NCBI GenBank assembly: GCA_003952965.2
Contig: CM025856.1
Location: forward strand, 17,939,011-18,003,010
Direction: 5' to 3'
DNA from: Morella rubra
Taxonomy: Eukaryota > Streptophyta > Magnoliopsida > Fagales > Myricaceae
Length of the DNA: 64,000 bases
Below are positions 11,442-22,598 of the stretch, in pieces (positions within the stretch are counted from its first letter, which is position 1; the number at the start of each line of letters is the position of its first letter). The position numbers and the translations under genes were made by a program. The notes below the pieces were generated by a model. The model was given only the letters and a program-made list of their open reading frames with translations, made no database searches and was not told the DNA's origin.

Positions 11442-13080
11442 ATGCCAATGGGAGGGAAACGTCTTCGGTGCAATTCATCAGTTCGAGCTGAGAGTAGTCC
11501 CGGTACACTAGCAGTGTCGGGTCCTTCACTTAGGGATAGGAACGAATTACCGTCCCCTGACACAGCCAGTCTAGCAGGCACCCAAAGTAGTTGTGCGTGT
11601 AAGTATCTTACCCGTCAATCAAAATTAAATATTATGACTTTTAAATTTCTATGCTTAACTGAATTTTAAATTTATTGTTCTTCATTTGTAGCGACGTCCG
11701 GAATCAGACATGTTCGAGGTAGTACGCACGGGATTGCCTTACTCAAGGCTCACACCAGAGGAAAGCTGACTGTCCATATCCCTGATGGATGTACGGGCGG
11801 TGATGACAAGGCGTCCTCAATGCTCTCGAGTCATATTGGTGCGCTCGTTCGACAACATGTCCCATTTGAGACGAGTAAGTGGAAGGAGGTCCCCGACGGG
11901 GTTAAATCGTATGTGATGAACCGAGTGTTGGTAAGTATAATTTATTAAATTTTAATTGTTGAAACTTTTTTGCGTTTCTAACTGTTATATATGTTAAGGA
12001 TGACTTCCAACTAGATTACGACCAGCCGAGGATCGCATCACTGTGACGTCTACGATGAACACAGCATACAGGACGCACAAAAATAGAATGTTCCAGCATT
12101 ACTCGGTGTTTAATTCTAAAGAAGAGGCGTTAGAGCACACTATCCTGAACGTTTATTTTATTTTATTATTAATTATGGTAACAACTGTAAATGTACAATG
12201 CAGAGGAGAAGTGCAATCAACAAAGAGAATAGAGCTAAGCTAAGATTGTACACACATCGGGAGCGAGGTCCTTCCAACGCGTGAGAGTGTTGTTAGTAAG
12301 TAATAAATTTAAATTTTTATTATTTATTATTTAAATAAATGACTTAGGTATTTTAATATGCACGTTTTATATTTCTTTGGTGTACAGAAAAATCCAGAAT
12401 TTGATGAGATTAGTCCTCCATTGCTTTATAAAAAGACGCATACTAATAAGGATGGCATGTGGACATCAGAAGATGCACAAGAAAATTTTGTAAGTTGTAA
12501 TGTTAGATTTAATGATGCATTCGTGTGCGTTATGTTTCATATGTGCTAGTTTTTATCTTCTTTTCTAATTTTGTAGGAAAAAATGGAGGCGTTACAGTTG
12601 CAGCACGAGTCAGAGGGAAAGTCATACACGAAGTGGAGATCTTCGCTGAGGTGTTGGGGACGAAAGCGGGTTACGTGCGAGGTTTAGGCCGTTCAGTACG
12701 GTCTGTTGGATCATCTTCATCAGCATCGTCCGTTGATTTGTCCCGGAGATTGGAGGAGGCCAGATTACAGATTGAGGAGATAGGGCTAGACAGTTGGAAT
12801 ATGAAGCGCTTCTGTCAAGCGGTCAGATATGCAGCAGACGATGCGAGAGCATCTGCAAATGATGGAGGAGCAACAACGGAAGAAAGACGAAGAGCTGATG
12901 CAGATGATGGCAAAGCAGTAACGGAAAAAAGACGAAGAGCACCGGAAGATGATGGAGGAGCAGCAAAGGAGCCTAGTGGAACAACAAGAACGAAGGATGC
13001 AACTAATGGCGGAGCAGATGCGTGAGCAGCTGAGCAGATCAACAGTGCAATCTCGTTCGACACCCAAACGAAAATTTGGG
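11442..13080 (+). pseudogene. TNPA-like En/Spm protein (Transposase_24 family), copy 1
   Basis: TNPA-type proteins bind subterminal repeats of CACTA elements and assist transposition. Exon 1 starts MPMGGKRLRCNSSVRAESS at 11442 and ends at a GT donor at 11599; exon 2 starts after the AG at 11691. Recognisable blocks are a GDDKASSMLSSHIGALVRQH region near 11798, KWKEVPDGVKSYVMNRVL near 11880 ending at a donor, YRTHKNRMFQHYSVFNSKEE near 12069, and PPLLYKKTHTNKDGMW near 12417. A Gln/Glu/Lys-rich coiled coil (near 12840-13060) closes the protein with KRKFG and a TAG. Frames break in exon 2 (TGA near 11768) and in the coiled coil (TAA near 12920). AT-rich introns separate the blocks. Confidence 0.8.
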
Positions 13081-13460
13081 TAGATTTATATATTTTTACT
13101 ACTTTGTCAGTACTTATCGATTACGTATTTTATTTACTTTTAATAACGATTGCATATTTATAGATATTTTATTATATTATGAGCATTGAATATCTTTCTA
13201 TTTATATTATTTGTAAATTATTTTTAAAATTTTAATTAAATTAATTCAAATACGTAGAAAACCGTTCGAACGGTAACAAAGCTCGTCCGAACGGTTTTTC
13301 ATTGATAAACGCATAACTATCGCCGCACACTCTCGTTAAATTCACGGTTATTCTCGTGTGCACACGGTCTTTTAATAAGCAAAACACGATTCGAACGAAC
13401 GAGTAACTCAAGTCCGAACGGTACACATATGTTGATAAATTGATGCGATCCAAATTTCAA
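13080..13460. other. AT-rich tail and motif cluster ending unit 1
   Basis: No gene is seen. AT-rich DNA is followed by GTTCGAACGG and CGTCCGAACGG words near 13263-13300 and 13391-13422. The same arrangement recurs at 15335-15740, so this is a copy of the element's right subterminal region left internally by the tandem duplication. Confidence 0.7.
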
Positions 13461-15720
13461 CTTTAGCTCCTTTGACATGATCGGAAATGACGTCAGGCTT
13501 ATGTGCTTCACAACAACGTGAAGTAGAAGGAACCGATGATTCCTCGAAATCGTTCAGTAAAGATTGTAGTGATTCTGAAGAATATGACTCCGAGGACTAA
13601 AGTAACTTTATCGTTCAATTTACTTTGCGTTTCTATTTTATATTCATTTTGAGTAACATGTTCATTGTGTTTTTTTTTTCTCTAATATTGATTTATTTGG
13701 TCATAGGACGACGTCATGCCAACGGGAGGGAAACGTCTTCGGTGCAATTCATCAGTTCGAGCTGAGAGTAGTCCCGGTACACTAGCAGTGTCGGGTCCTT
13801 CACTTAGGGATAGGAACGAATTACCGTCCCCTACCACAGCCAGTCCAGTAGGCACCCAAAGTAGTTGTGCGTGTAAGTATCTTACCGTCAATCAAAATTA
13901 AATATTATGACTTTTAAATTTCTATGCTTAACTGAATTTTAAATTTATTGTTCTTCATTTGTAGCGACAATTAGACAGTTCGAGGTAGTACGCACGGGAT
14001 TGCCTTACTCAAGGCTCACACCGGAGGAAAGCTACTGTCCATATCCCTATGGACGTATGGGCGGTGATGACAAGGCGTCCTCAATGCTCTCGAGTCATAT
14101 TGGTGCTCTCGTTCGACAACATGTCCCATTTGACGAGTAAGTGGAAGGAGGTCCCCGATTAAATCGTATGTGATGAACCGAGTGTTGGTAAGTATAATTT
14201 ATTAAATTTTAATTGTTGAAACTTTTTTGCGTTTCTAACTGTTATATATGTTAAGGATGACTTCCAACTAGATTACGACCCGAGGATCGCATCACTGTGA
14301 CGTCTACGATGAACACAGCATACAGGACGCACAAAAATAGAATGTTCCAGCATTACTCGGTGTTTAATTCTAAAGAAGAGGCGTTAGAGCATATCCTGAA
14401 CGTTTATTTTATTTTATTATTAATTGTGGTAACAACTATAAATGTACAATGCAGAGGAGGAGTGCAATCAACAAGAGAATAGAGCTAAGCTGAAGATTGT
14501 ACACACATCGGGAGCGAGGTCTTTCCAACGCGCGAGAGTGTTGTTAGTAAGTAATAAATTTAAATTTTTATTATTTATTATTAATAAATGACTTAGGTAT
14601 TTTAATATGCATGTTTTATATTTCTTTGATGTTCAGAAAAATCCAGAATTTGATGAGATTAGTCCTTTGCTTTATAAAAAAACGCATACTAATAAGGATG
14701 GCATGTGGACATCAGAAGATGCACGAAAATTTTGTAAGTTATAATGTTAGATTTAATGATGCATTCGTGTGCGTTTATGTTTCATATGTGCTAGTTTTAT
14801 CTTCTTTTCTAATTTTGTAGGAAAAAATGGAGGCGTTACAGTTGCAGCACGAGTTAGAGGGAAAGTCATACACAGAAATGGAGATCTTCGCTGAAGTGTT
14901 GGGGACGAAAGCGGGTTACGTGCGAGGTTTAGGCTGTTCAGTACGGTCTGTTGGATCATCTTTATCAGCATCGTCCGTTGATTTGTCCTGGAGGTTGGAG
15001 GAGGCTAGATTACAGATTAAGGAGATGAGGGCTAGACAATTGGAATATGAAGCGCTTCTCGTCAAGCGGTCAGATATGAAGCAAACGATGCGAGAGCATC
15101 TGCAAATGATGGAGGAGTAACAACGGAAGAAAGACGAAGAGTTGATGCAGATGATGGCAAAGCAGTAACGGAAAAAAGACGAAGAGCACCGGAAGATGAT
15201 GGAGGAGCAGCAAAGGAGCCTAGTGGAACAACAAGAACGAAGGATGCAACTACTGGCGGAGTAGATGCGTGAGCAACTGGTGGAGCAAATCAGACAGCTG
15301 CAATCTCGTTCAACACCCAAATGAAAATTTGGGTAGATTTATATATTTTTACTACTTTGTCAGTACTTATCAATTACGTATTTTATTTATTTTTAATAAC
15401 GATTGCATATTTATAGATATTTTATTATATTATGAGCATTGAATATCTTTCTATTTATATTATTTGTAAATTATTTTTAAAATTTTAATTAAATTAATTC
15501 AAATGCAAGAAAAACTATTCGAACAGTATCAAAAATCGTCCGAACGGTTATTTGGCATTGATAACGTGCGCACGCATAACTATACGTCACACACATCGTG
15601 TTAAATTCTTTCGTCCGCACGGTTCTTTTCGCGGGCGCACGATCTTTTATTAAGCAAACGTGCACACGATACAATGATACATTCAAACGTGTTCAACTGA
15701 ATAAGCGTCCGAACTTTATA
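13461..15720 (+). repeat. Tandem duplication unit 2 (TNPA gene plus right subterminal region)
   Basis: Collinear copy of 11157-13460. It differs by many small deletions as well as substitutions; for example GAGACGAGTAAG becomes GACGAGTAAG near 14132 and CGACGGGGTTAAATC becomes CGATTAAATC near 14156. The right element end lies directly beyond it, so the duplication involved the element's right arm. Confidence 0.9.
13716..15325 (+). pseudogene. TNPA-like En/Spm protein, copy 2
   Basis: Second tandem copy of the Transposase_24-type gene. Exon 1 starts MPTGGKRLRCNSSVRAESS at 13716. The same introns follow, then the conserved blocks (RTHKNRMFQHYSVFNSKEEA near 14320, and a coiled coil at 14827-15120 starting EALQLQHELEGKSYTEMEIF). 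The stretch 14827-15120 stays open for 97 codons, including LGTKAGYVRGLG, before a TAA at 15118. Small deletions in the second exon remove the frame. It is more eroded than copy 1 in the middle but better preserved in the coiled coil. Confidence 0.75.
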
Positions 15721-15792
15721 CGTCATAGTTCAAACGGATTTTGAGGATGACAAATAAGTATTTCGTCACCCAAAGTCTTTTTTCTTGTAGTG
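15335..15792. repeat. CACTA-A right subterminal region
   Basis: AT-rich sequence followed by CGTCCGAACGG, GTTCGAACAG, CGTCCGCACGG and CGTCCGAAC words between 15520 and 15740, then the right terminal repeat ending TTCTTGTAGTG at 15792. No gene is present. Confidence 0.75.
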
Positions 15793-15795
15793 TAT

Positions 15796-16363
15796 CATCA
15801 AATCAACCGTTTGATTGCCTACAAAATTGAATGTTCTATCGTCTATGCGAAATTGAATGTTCTAGTTTCTATTTCATGACGAAAATAAAAAAAATCATGT
15901 CAGAAAGTTTCTCAAGGATGTAAATCAATAGGTTGCTAGCGTCAAGTGATCGGGGCGCCCAACCAATCGCGTGGGTCGCAAATTTTCAAACTCGGGTTCA
16001 GCTATCAATTCCACATATTTGCTTGCTGCTGTTGTTCAAGATCGCAATCGAACTGAACTATAAAGCCTACGAACTGCCAAATTGCCAATGGGGAGGAAGA
16101 AACAAGGAAAAATAATTGCATTTGGACTAATTTCTTGATCTTCTGTTTCATTAACATCCTTTAGACGGATCCAAAACTAAATAAACAGTGGCAGTACCTA
16201 AAGTCTTGGATTGGCAATGTAGACGGGCCAAGGCCCAAACCATAGACAGATCTGGTCATGAATAATGACTCTATGACAGACGAATCTAATGAAAGTAGAA
16301 GCCCAACGGAAGAGAAGGCTATTTATGACTTGAGACTATTTGGCAGTTGTAAAAATTAGTCAT
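15796..16363. other. Downstream flank of GST-A
   Basis: 15796-16090 is absent from segmental copy 2 and is probably relic transposon DNA. 16107-16363 is the duplicated 3' flank of the GST gene, matching 22262-22510. No gene is seen. Confidence 0.5.
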
Positions 16364-17358
16364 CTATTTGGAGACTTCAGCGCTTCCATAGCGGTTACGG
16401 AGATGGGCAGCTAGCTTGTCTCTAGGAGGTAAACTTTCCTTAATGATACTGCTGCTCACAAACTCATTAGCCCAGTTGCTAAGATTGGGAAATTTCTGTC
16501 TTGTCCACAGCTCTACCCCCGAAGCTTCCTCCAAAGCACCAAGCCAAAAGCCTATGATATTAGCAACAATGTCCAGAAATCCAATCGTCTCTCCTCCAAA
16601 AAACCTCTTTTGCTCCAGCTCCTTGTCCAGGAACTGCAGTAGTTCAGATGTTTCTCTCACAGCCTTCACACGCTCTTTCTCATCACTCCAAGAAGCTTTC
16701 CATATTGATTTCAGGCACTGAGAAAAATGGCAAACGAGAAAACGCAACCAATTGCATCAAGTTTGATCTCTTTGTTGACTTATTATACACCGTGCTTTTT
16801 CTAAAAGATAACGCAGATAGATTGATAACTTGTGAGACCTGACGGACCCCTTGTATATACTTCGATTGCAATCTATAAACTATAAAGCAATTTCCTCAAT
16901 ACCTTTGCCGTTTTAATTACCAGAGTCTTCTAAACAATATGAGCAACACTGAAAAAGAACAAATCAGTCCTTGACAACCCGCAGTGCATTTTGAAGCCAA
17001 ACACATAATCATCATTAGGAAGCAGTGCAGAGAAATACATGCGTACCATCTCGTCGATGAACTTGGCCCAGAAACGCGCCATGGCTCTCTCACGTGGATC
17101 TTTGGGCAGTAGCGGGTAGCCTTGCCATGTCTCATCAATATATTCAAGAATGACAAGAGACTCAAGGATCGGCTTTCCATTGTGGACAAGCACAGGTATC
17201 TTCTTGTGAATTGGGTTGTATTTGAGAAGAGAAGGACTCTTGTTGCCCAAATCTTCTTCGAAATATTTGTACAGGACTCCTTTGAGTTTCAGAGCCATCT
17301 CTATTCTGCGACAAAAAGGGCTTCCCCACGTACCAAACAACAGTACTTCTTCCTCCAT
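16364..17358 (-). CDS. Tau-class glutathione S-transferase GST-A (intact, two exons)
   Basis: Joins exon 1 (17358 down to 17047, 104 codons) to exon 2 (16717 down to 16364, 117 codons plus stop). The 329-bp intron has a GT donor and an AG acceptor in phase 0, the standard tau-GST intron position after FIDEM/FIDEK. Tau GSTs are cytosolic dimers that conjugate glutathione to electrophiles such as herbicides and stress products. The thioredoxin-like N domain begins [15 protein letters not shown]; Ser13 is the expected catalytic serine, and Lys40, the KKIPV turn (52-56) and Glu66-Ser67 are the expected glutathione contacts. ESQV is changed to ESLV. The helical C domain contains the conserved [20 protein letters not shown]. 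The 221-residue length fits the family. It is the only unbroken copy in the window; ATG at 17358 gives the canonical N terminus. Confidence 0.92.
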
Positions 17359-17423
17359 AAATGATGTACTTTGTGCCCTTGCTCTTCTAAAGAGGCTGTG
17401 CTGTGATTCTCAGATGCTTGGCC

Positions 17424-17431
17424 ATTTTATG
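17424..17431 (-). promoter_or_regulatory. Putative TATA box of GST-A
   Basis: Minus-strand CCATAAAATGG, about 70 bases upstream of the GST-A start. It is positioned like the TATAAAAGGG of GST-C and GST-D but is a weaker match. Confidence 0.4.
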
Positions 17432-17439
17432 GAGCCACT

Positions 17440-19660
17440 ATCTCAGAGATTACCTTAGTGGACAAGCTTCGAGGCATGCCATTAAATTTATCACGTGGTC
17501 AATACATTATAAATCGGAGAGTGGCATGATGCACTAGGTGAAGAAGCTGTACAGACTGGATCCGTCAAGTTCTGAGTATCGTTTATAAAAACGAAAAATC
17601 GGGACTTCTTGCTTCCTTCCTTACCTCATCAATTCACCCCGCAATCCGTAGAGCTGCAGCTGCCAGCTGATCCGGCCCCGCCGGTGTATATGTACCCAGG
17701 GAACCAATGGTATTGGCCCAATCGTAAGTACTCTTCTGTAGAAGAGAAGTAAATTTTACGACACCGTTATAGTGATCCTTCAAAATCTAGAAGATTAAAG
17801 ATTAAATGCTTCTGCAATGTAATAAGTTAGATCCATCAATCAATATTCTAATCCTGTTGAATCTAGATCTTCCCTGACATGTGAGATTATTTTCTTTAAA
17901 GCTAAAAGAGAGTCAACGCTTCGAGTTTTGCGATAATCTCTTTTCATAATATCATAATATAGCATAGGAAGAGGAAAAAAAATAAGAAGATTAAGAAAGG
18001 TATATGGAAATATTGATTAACAATACATGGAATTAATTATCGGTTCGGACAATGTAAACCGACAGAAATAATAGAACACAGAGTATATTAGACGCAGGAT
18101 GCTGGACCGGTCGTGCGGGATGGACTATTGGTTTCGATGCTGGTCCAGCTTTGTACAATTGACAGGAAGTTAGAAAGGGCTGCCAAGCCCACAGGATCGA
18201 AGAGAGATGGTCCAATTTGAAAAACCAGAGCTGTGAAGCCTAGGGGAGGGGCTAGGACTCCCTTGCTTCCAAACACCTTCTAAAATTCCTTAGAAAAAAA
18301 AAAACACCTTCTAAAATTGGATGTCAAGATATATCCAGACATAACTGCCTAAATGAATTGCCACTTAAATTTGGATTTTTTTTAAAGGCCATTAAAAGTG
18401 CATTGCAACATAAGCAAGAAATTTCCGGGGGAAAGAACAATGACTTGCTTCCAATTCTTCTCGACGTTCCCTATGGTCATGAATTTCAGAGACCACAAAC
18501 TACTAGAGGGAAAAAAAGAAAAAAAGAAAAGAGTAATTAATCATGAAGGCCCAGCTGGCTTACTATGCAGAAGGTCAGGGGAGGAGCTCCGGCTCCACCC
18601 TTACCTCTCTTCTTACCTGGCCACATCTCTGGTGGCCAGATCTGCTCTGTATGTATTTTTTTCGGCCATCTCTTGGACTTTTTTTTTTTTTTTGGGAATC
18701 AAAGGAGGCAAGATCTCTGAGTTTTTGGTAGTCTTGGTGTGCACAGTCCTCATGGATGAGTTCCTCTACTCCCGACACTCATCACTGGAATGCGTAAAAA
18801 TAAGGGAGAGTTCTCTTTCTCATACAATAGGTCAACTTAAATCATTGTGCAAACGATTAATTCTATAAGTGCATATTCTAATTAATGTTCATAAAATCGT
18901 ATGCACTGGAATACTTATATACTCTAGTATTATTAGATGGTCGATATATACTTGAAGTCCTGGTTGTGAAATTATCACGTTGGCGTTAAAATTAGTTGGA
19001 TATGACTTATTGGAAATAGACTGAATGATATTAATTTTCTAAATTCAAGTTTGCCCATTAGGTAATTGGGGTGATGTGATATATTATACTAATTATCATA
19101 ATTATTCAAAGATTAGAATTAGCACTAATCAGAACGGAGTATAAAGTTCTACTCATGATGATAATTAATTTTAAAAGCTTGAGCCTGGTTTGTTATTTGT
19201 ACGCCAAAAAAAAAAAAAAAAGAATACTAAGCCAAATATAAATATGGCCTATGGGAATCCAAAACTGTCCAAAGAGGGGGATGTCGTTTAAAGCATTCAA
19301 ACCGGATCAAATCTAAGCAAAATAAATAGTTCTTATATAGATATAAATATAGTGGGGAATTAACGTGGAAGGCCATATCTACCCAGACAGAACTCCAAAC
19401 GTAACCCACTTATTAATTTTTTTGTTTTTCCTAAATAAGGCCGATTGGCTTTCATTGCATTTTAAATGCATAAAACAAGTTCCCATAAGAACCACAACAA
19501 GTGTAGATCCGAACAAACTAAACTGCGAAATAAGACTAGCAGAACCCACATAGTCGAGAAACCATAGATGCTCCATGCTGGAGAGAGAATTATCACGGAC
19601 TTGCAGTAGCGAATTATTATGCAGGAGATTTTCCCCGACTGTGCTGCGAATCGTTTTCTT
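17440..19660. other. GST-A upstream region and GST-A/GST-B intergenic DNA
   Basis: 17440-17615 is duplicated promoter-proximal DNA. 17615-18210 occurs only in this copy; it includes a short GC-rich piece ending before GTAAGTAC near 17724 that could be an exon remnant (reading ...PPVYMYPGNQWYWPN) of unknown origin. 18210-18540 is duplicated at 37025-37330. 18540-19660 is AT-rich with a T run near 18680 and an A run near 19206. I find no gene. Confidence 0.5.
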
Positions 19661-19663
19661 CAT

Positions 19664-20804
19664 CTATTTGGAAACATTAGCGCCTCCAAACCGATTTCGT
19701 AAATAGACGATCAGTTTGTCTCTAGGAGGTAGACTTTCCTTCGTAATGCTGCTGCTCACAAACTCATCGATCCAGTCGCAAAGTTTGGGAAGTTTCTCTC
19801 TTGTCATCAACTGTACGCCCGAAGCTTCTTCAAAAGCTCCAAGCCAAAGGCCTATGAAGTTGGCGACAATGTCCACCATTCCAAGAGTCTGTCCTCCAAA
19901 GAATCTCTTTTCCTTGAGCTCATTCTCTAGGAGACGAAGAATTTCAGATACTTCCGCCAAAGCTTTCTCACGCTCTTTCTCCTCGCCCCAGCAAGCTTTT
20001 ACTGTCAGAGGCAAGTTATACTGAGAAAAGAAAACAGAAAACTCAAATTTCTCTTGGTCCATTGATCATATACACGACGACACAAATTGAGATAAATATA
20101 TAGAAGCGATGACGAACGTACGTGCACGAAAAGGACACAATTACATATAAGTGTGCTGCCAAGACAAAAAACTACAAATTGAGAAGGCCAAGCCAAAATA
20201 AAGGTGCCTTCTCGTCTACGAACTTGGCCCAGAAACGTGCGATGGCTCTCTCGTAGGGATCCTTGGGCAAGATGGGATATCCATGCCAGGTTTCGTTGAT
20301 ATACTCAAGAATAACCTGGGACTCCACGATAGACTTCCCATTGTGTGTGTTAGAGAATATGACTTAAATAATAAAATCTTCCTCTTCCTATTAACTTAAG
20401 CTTTTGGAATGAGTGGTAACTTCACATAGTATCAGAGTCAAGGTCCTGAGTTCGAGACCTGACTCCGCACTCTACTCTAATTTCAATTAAATATTGCACG
20501 TGTTGGGCCTCCCAATTAAAAGAGAGTCTAGCCCACACGTGAGGTGGAGTGTTAGAGAATATACTTAAATAATAAAATCTTCCTCTTCCTATTAACTTAA
20601 GTTTTTAGGATGAGTGGTAGATTCACTGTGTGCGAGCACCGAAATCTTCTAGTGAATAGGGTTGTATTCGAGTAACATAGGACTTTTGTTGTGCAAGTCT
20701 TCTTCAACGTACTCATATTGGACTCCTTTCAGTTTTAGAGCAATTCGTACTCTCTGACTGAAAGGGCTAAACCACGCACCAAACAACACTACTTGCTCGG
20801 CCAT
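19664..20804 (-). pseudogene. Tau-class GST-B, disrupted by a TRIM insertion and a stop codon
   Basis: Exon 1 starts [19 protein letters not shown] at 20804 (Ser13 retained) and runs to 20208. It is split by a 280-bp TRIM element at 20348-20627. Just before the insertion the frame meets a TAG in place of the first lysine of the KKIPV-type motif. After it, the sequence resumes with the [19 protein letters not shown] region to FVDEK. The exon-1 splice donor is GC rather than GT. Exon 2 (20020 down to 19664, 118 codons) is open, carries KEKRFFGGQTLGMVDIVANF and ends NVSK. The intron is 187 bp. The clean second exon suggests recent inactivation. It lies 2.3 kb upstream of GST-A on the same strand. 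Confidence 0.9.
20348..20627 (+). mobile_element. TRIM (miniature LTR retrotransposon) in GST-B exon 1
   Basis: Two direct terminal repeats of about 79 bp (20348-20426 and 20550-20627) begin TGTTAGAGAATAT. The left repeat is followed at 20427 by TAGTATCAGAGTC, a near match to the TGGTATCAGAGC initiator-tRNA primer site, and the right one is preceded by a purine-rich GTGAGGTGGAG tract. A 5-bp target duplication GTGTG flanks it (20343-20347 and 20628-20632). There is no coding capacity, so it must have been mobilised in trans. The right repeat ends CT rather than CA. Confidence 0.93.
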
Positions 20805-21880
20805 TCTGACACTCAGGGTTCCTGTACGTACTTGAAACAAATTTGTGATGCTATGAAATGTTAATGGCTCTACCTCTTGGGGATGGGATGCCCTTTAATT
20901 ATGTAGCAACAATTGAAGTGATTGCTTGTCCGAAGGTGCCTGGGCCTCAAAAGTTCTTTTTGTGATAGGGTCAATATATATGTAGATCAGATACGGATGC
21001 TTTCTCTCTAAAGTAGACAATTATTAAATTAGATTCACGCACGTAGCTGGTTTTCTTCTTTTCCAAATTTCTGTTGTCTCATAAGTTGGCCTTAATTTAA
21101 GGTCATTCGGCATTCACCAAGTGGCAGGCGGCGTCACATACATGAAATATCTTGAATGAGAACATAGGATCCATAGGCCCATGACGTCTTAGCTGAGCGA
21201 ACCGATGAATATGACAGCCAACCCTCTGCGTTAAGGAATAAATTAATAATCCTATCGAAGGGACTGAAACAAAACGCTAACTTGTCTTCGGGGTCGACGT
21301 CTCTGGAAATTTAATGGCGTCAAACCCCTTGACTTGTCCTCTTTGCTTTTGCCTTTGTTTTTGGTTTGTTTTGTCCCTTTTTTCTTGCTATAGTTCCGTT
21401 TTGTTCTCAATATATAATATGCACCTTTTCATCAAAAAAAAAAAACTAGTAGTTCATCAAAACTCATTTGTCGGTGGTGATGTATTTAGCTGATTCCTTG
21501 TCATACAGTGTAAAGATAATAAAGATGACTCTTCATCAGTGTCATTTGGCCATGCGTCTTAGCTGATTCCTTGTCATATAGTTTAACTAATGTAAGTTTT
21601 TGATTGTTAGTATCTGTATATATATACTCGTATGAGTATTTTTTATATTTTAAGTATTTATATTCTTCAATTAATACACAACTCAATAACTATTCAACAT
21701 TCTCTATCTGTCTTTTGTTTAGCTTATATTGTGACGGTTATCGGTTTCACAATTCGGTAGAGCCGCCTCGCACATGGTGGATCCAATGGTTTTGCTTCCG
21801 CTCACCACCTCCACGTGGAGCCAACGTGCGCCACCCAAACCTTCCTCTTTGTGTTTTAACCTATAGCCTCAAAAGTTTTA
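20805..21880. other. GST-B upstream and intergenic DNA
   Basis: No gene is seen. The word AGCTGATTCCTTGTCATA(C/T)AGT occurs at about 21489 and 21561, a small local duplication. The rest is ordinary AT-rich intergenic sequence. Confidence 0.45.
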
Positions 21881-22598
21881 CATTTTTTTAGTTATAAAAG
21901 ATAATGTAATTTAACAAAAATTACAAAATCGGTTTTAATTAAAGCTCAGCCAAGCAAACAGAGGTTTTAGTCTCAGAACCGGTTAATAGCCTAATTTTTT
22001 TTAAAATTTTTTAAATTTGAATACAAAATTGAAACTAAATCCTAATCCAAGACTGGTTTCCAAACATAACCAAACCTAACAGGGAAAAATCAATGAAGCT
22101 CGTGAACCAAAACAAATATAAATAGTTATAGCACCTAAATATGAAGCATGAACAATAAATTAACAGATAGAAGAAGAATAAACAAGAAAATAAAATAAAA
22201 AAGTTTTATACGATGATGCTTTTTCACTCCAAGAAAATTGACTTTTCTGAGTCAAGAAAAAAGGAAAAATATATTTGAAGCATTTGGACTTTCTTGATCT
22301 TCTGTTCATTGACAAACTTTAGACTGATCCAAAACGAAATAACAGTGTTAGGACACTCAAAAGGATTGGCAATATAGACGGGCTTAGGCCCAAATCTGAG
22401 ACAGCTCTGGTCATGAATCATGACACTATCACAGACGAATCAAATGAAAGTAGAAGCCCACAGAAGAGAAGGCTACTTATGACCTGAGACTACTTGGCAG
22501 TTGTGAAGTCTTCTATTTGGAGACTTCAACGCTTCCACAGTGGTTTCGGAGATGGGCAGCTAGCTTGTCTCTAGGAGGTAGACTTTCCTTAATGATAC

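Larger units (their letters stand above)
11157..13460 (+). repeat. Tandem duplication unit 1 (TNPA gene plus 3' flank)
   Basis: Begins CTTTAGCTCCTTTGACATGA at 11157 and repeats from 13461. Both units contain the same 5' leader, coding exons, introns, AT-rich tail and a closing cluster of GTTCGAACGG/CGTCCGAACGG motifs. Unit 1 is about 2304 bases. Confidence 0.9.
1047..15792 (+). mobile_element. CACTA (En/Spm) DNA transposon A, 14.7 kb, coding-degenerate
   Basis: The left end is CACTACAAGAAATATAG and the right end, read on the minus strand, is CACTACAAGAAAAAAGA. The inverted similarity continues through TTT(A/G)GGTGAC. Both sides carry the 3-bp target duplication TAT (1044-1046 and 15793-15795), as expected for CACTA elements. 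Inside, in order, are a subterminal motif array, passenger gene fragments, a partial and then a fuller TNP2 transposase gene, two tandem TNPA-like genes and a right subterminal array. The domain order TNP2 then TNPA matches plant En/Spm elements. Every gene is broken by stops or frameshifts, so the element is not autonomous as it stands, although its termini look intact. Confidence 0.93.
360..18540. repeat. Segmental duplication copy 1 (contains intact GST-A)
   Basis: Blocks of this interval recur in the same order and orientation further right: about 375-690 matches 21895-22250, 16107-16450 matches 22262-22598, 16785-17358 matches 23650-25201, 17380-17630 matches 36580-37030, and 18210-18540 matches 37025-37330. 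The match breaks at about 693 and resumes at about 16105, so the whole CACTA region is an insertion present only in this copy. A stretch of about 600 bases (17615-18210) is also absent from copy 2. Confidence 0.85.

Noticed and set aside
12786-13067. Minus-strand Ser/Cys-rich open frames opposite the TNPA coiled coil (also 14916-15320)
   Set aside because: They are antisense shadows of a Gln/Glu/Lys-rich coiled-coil coding region and change with the small indels between copies.
18398-18868. 156-codon plus-strand open frame upstream of GST-A
   Set aside because: Its first half lies in duplicated non-coding DNA where copy 2 has disrupting indels, it includes poly-T-encoded Phe runs, and no family is recognised.
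20440-20480. GAGTTCGAGACC resembling a tRNA B box
   Set aside because: It lies within the TRIM internal region just after the primer site; no A box at proper spacing and no tRNA fold.
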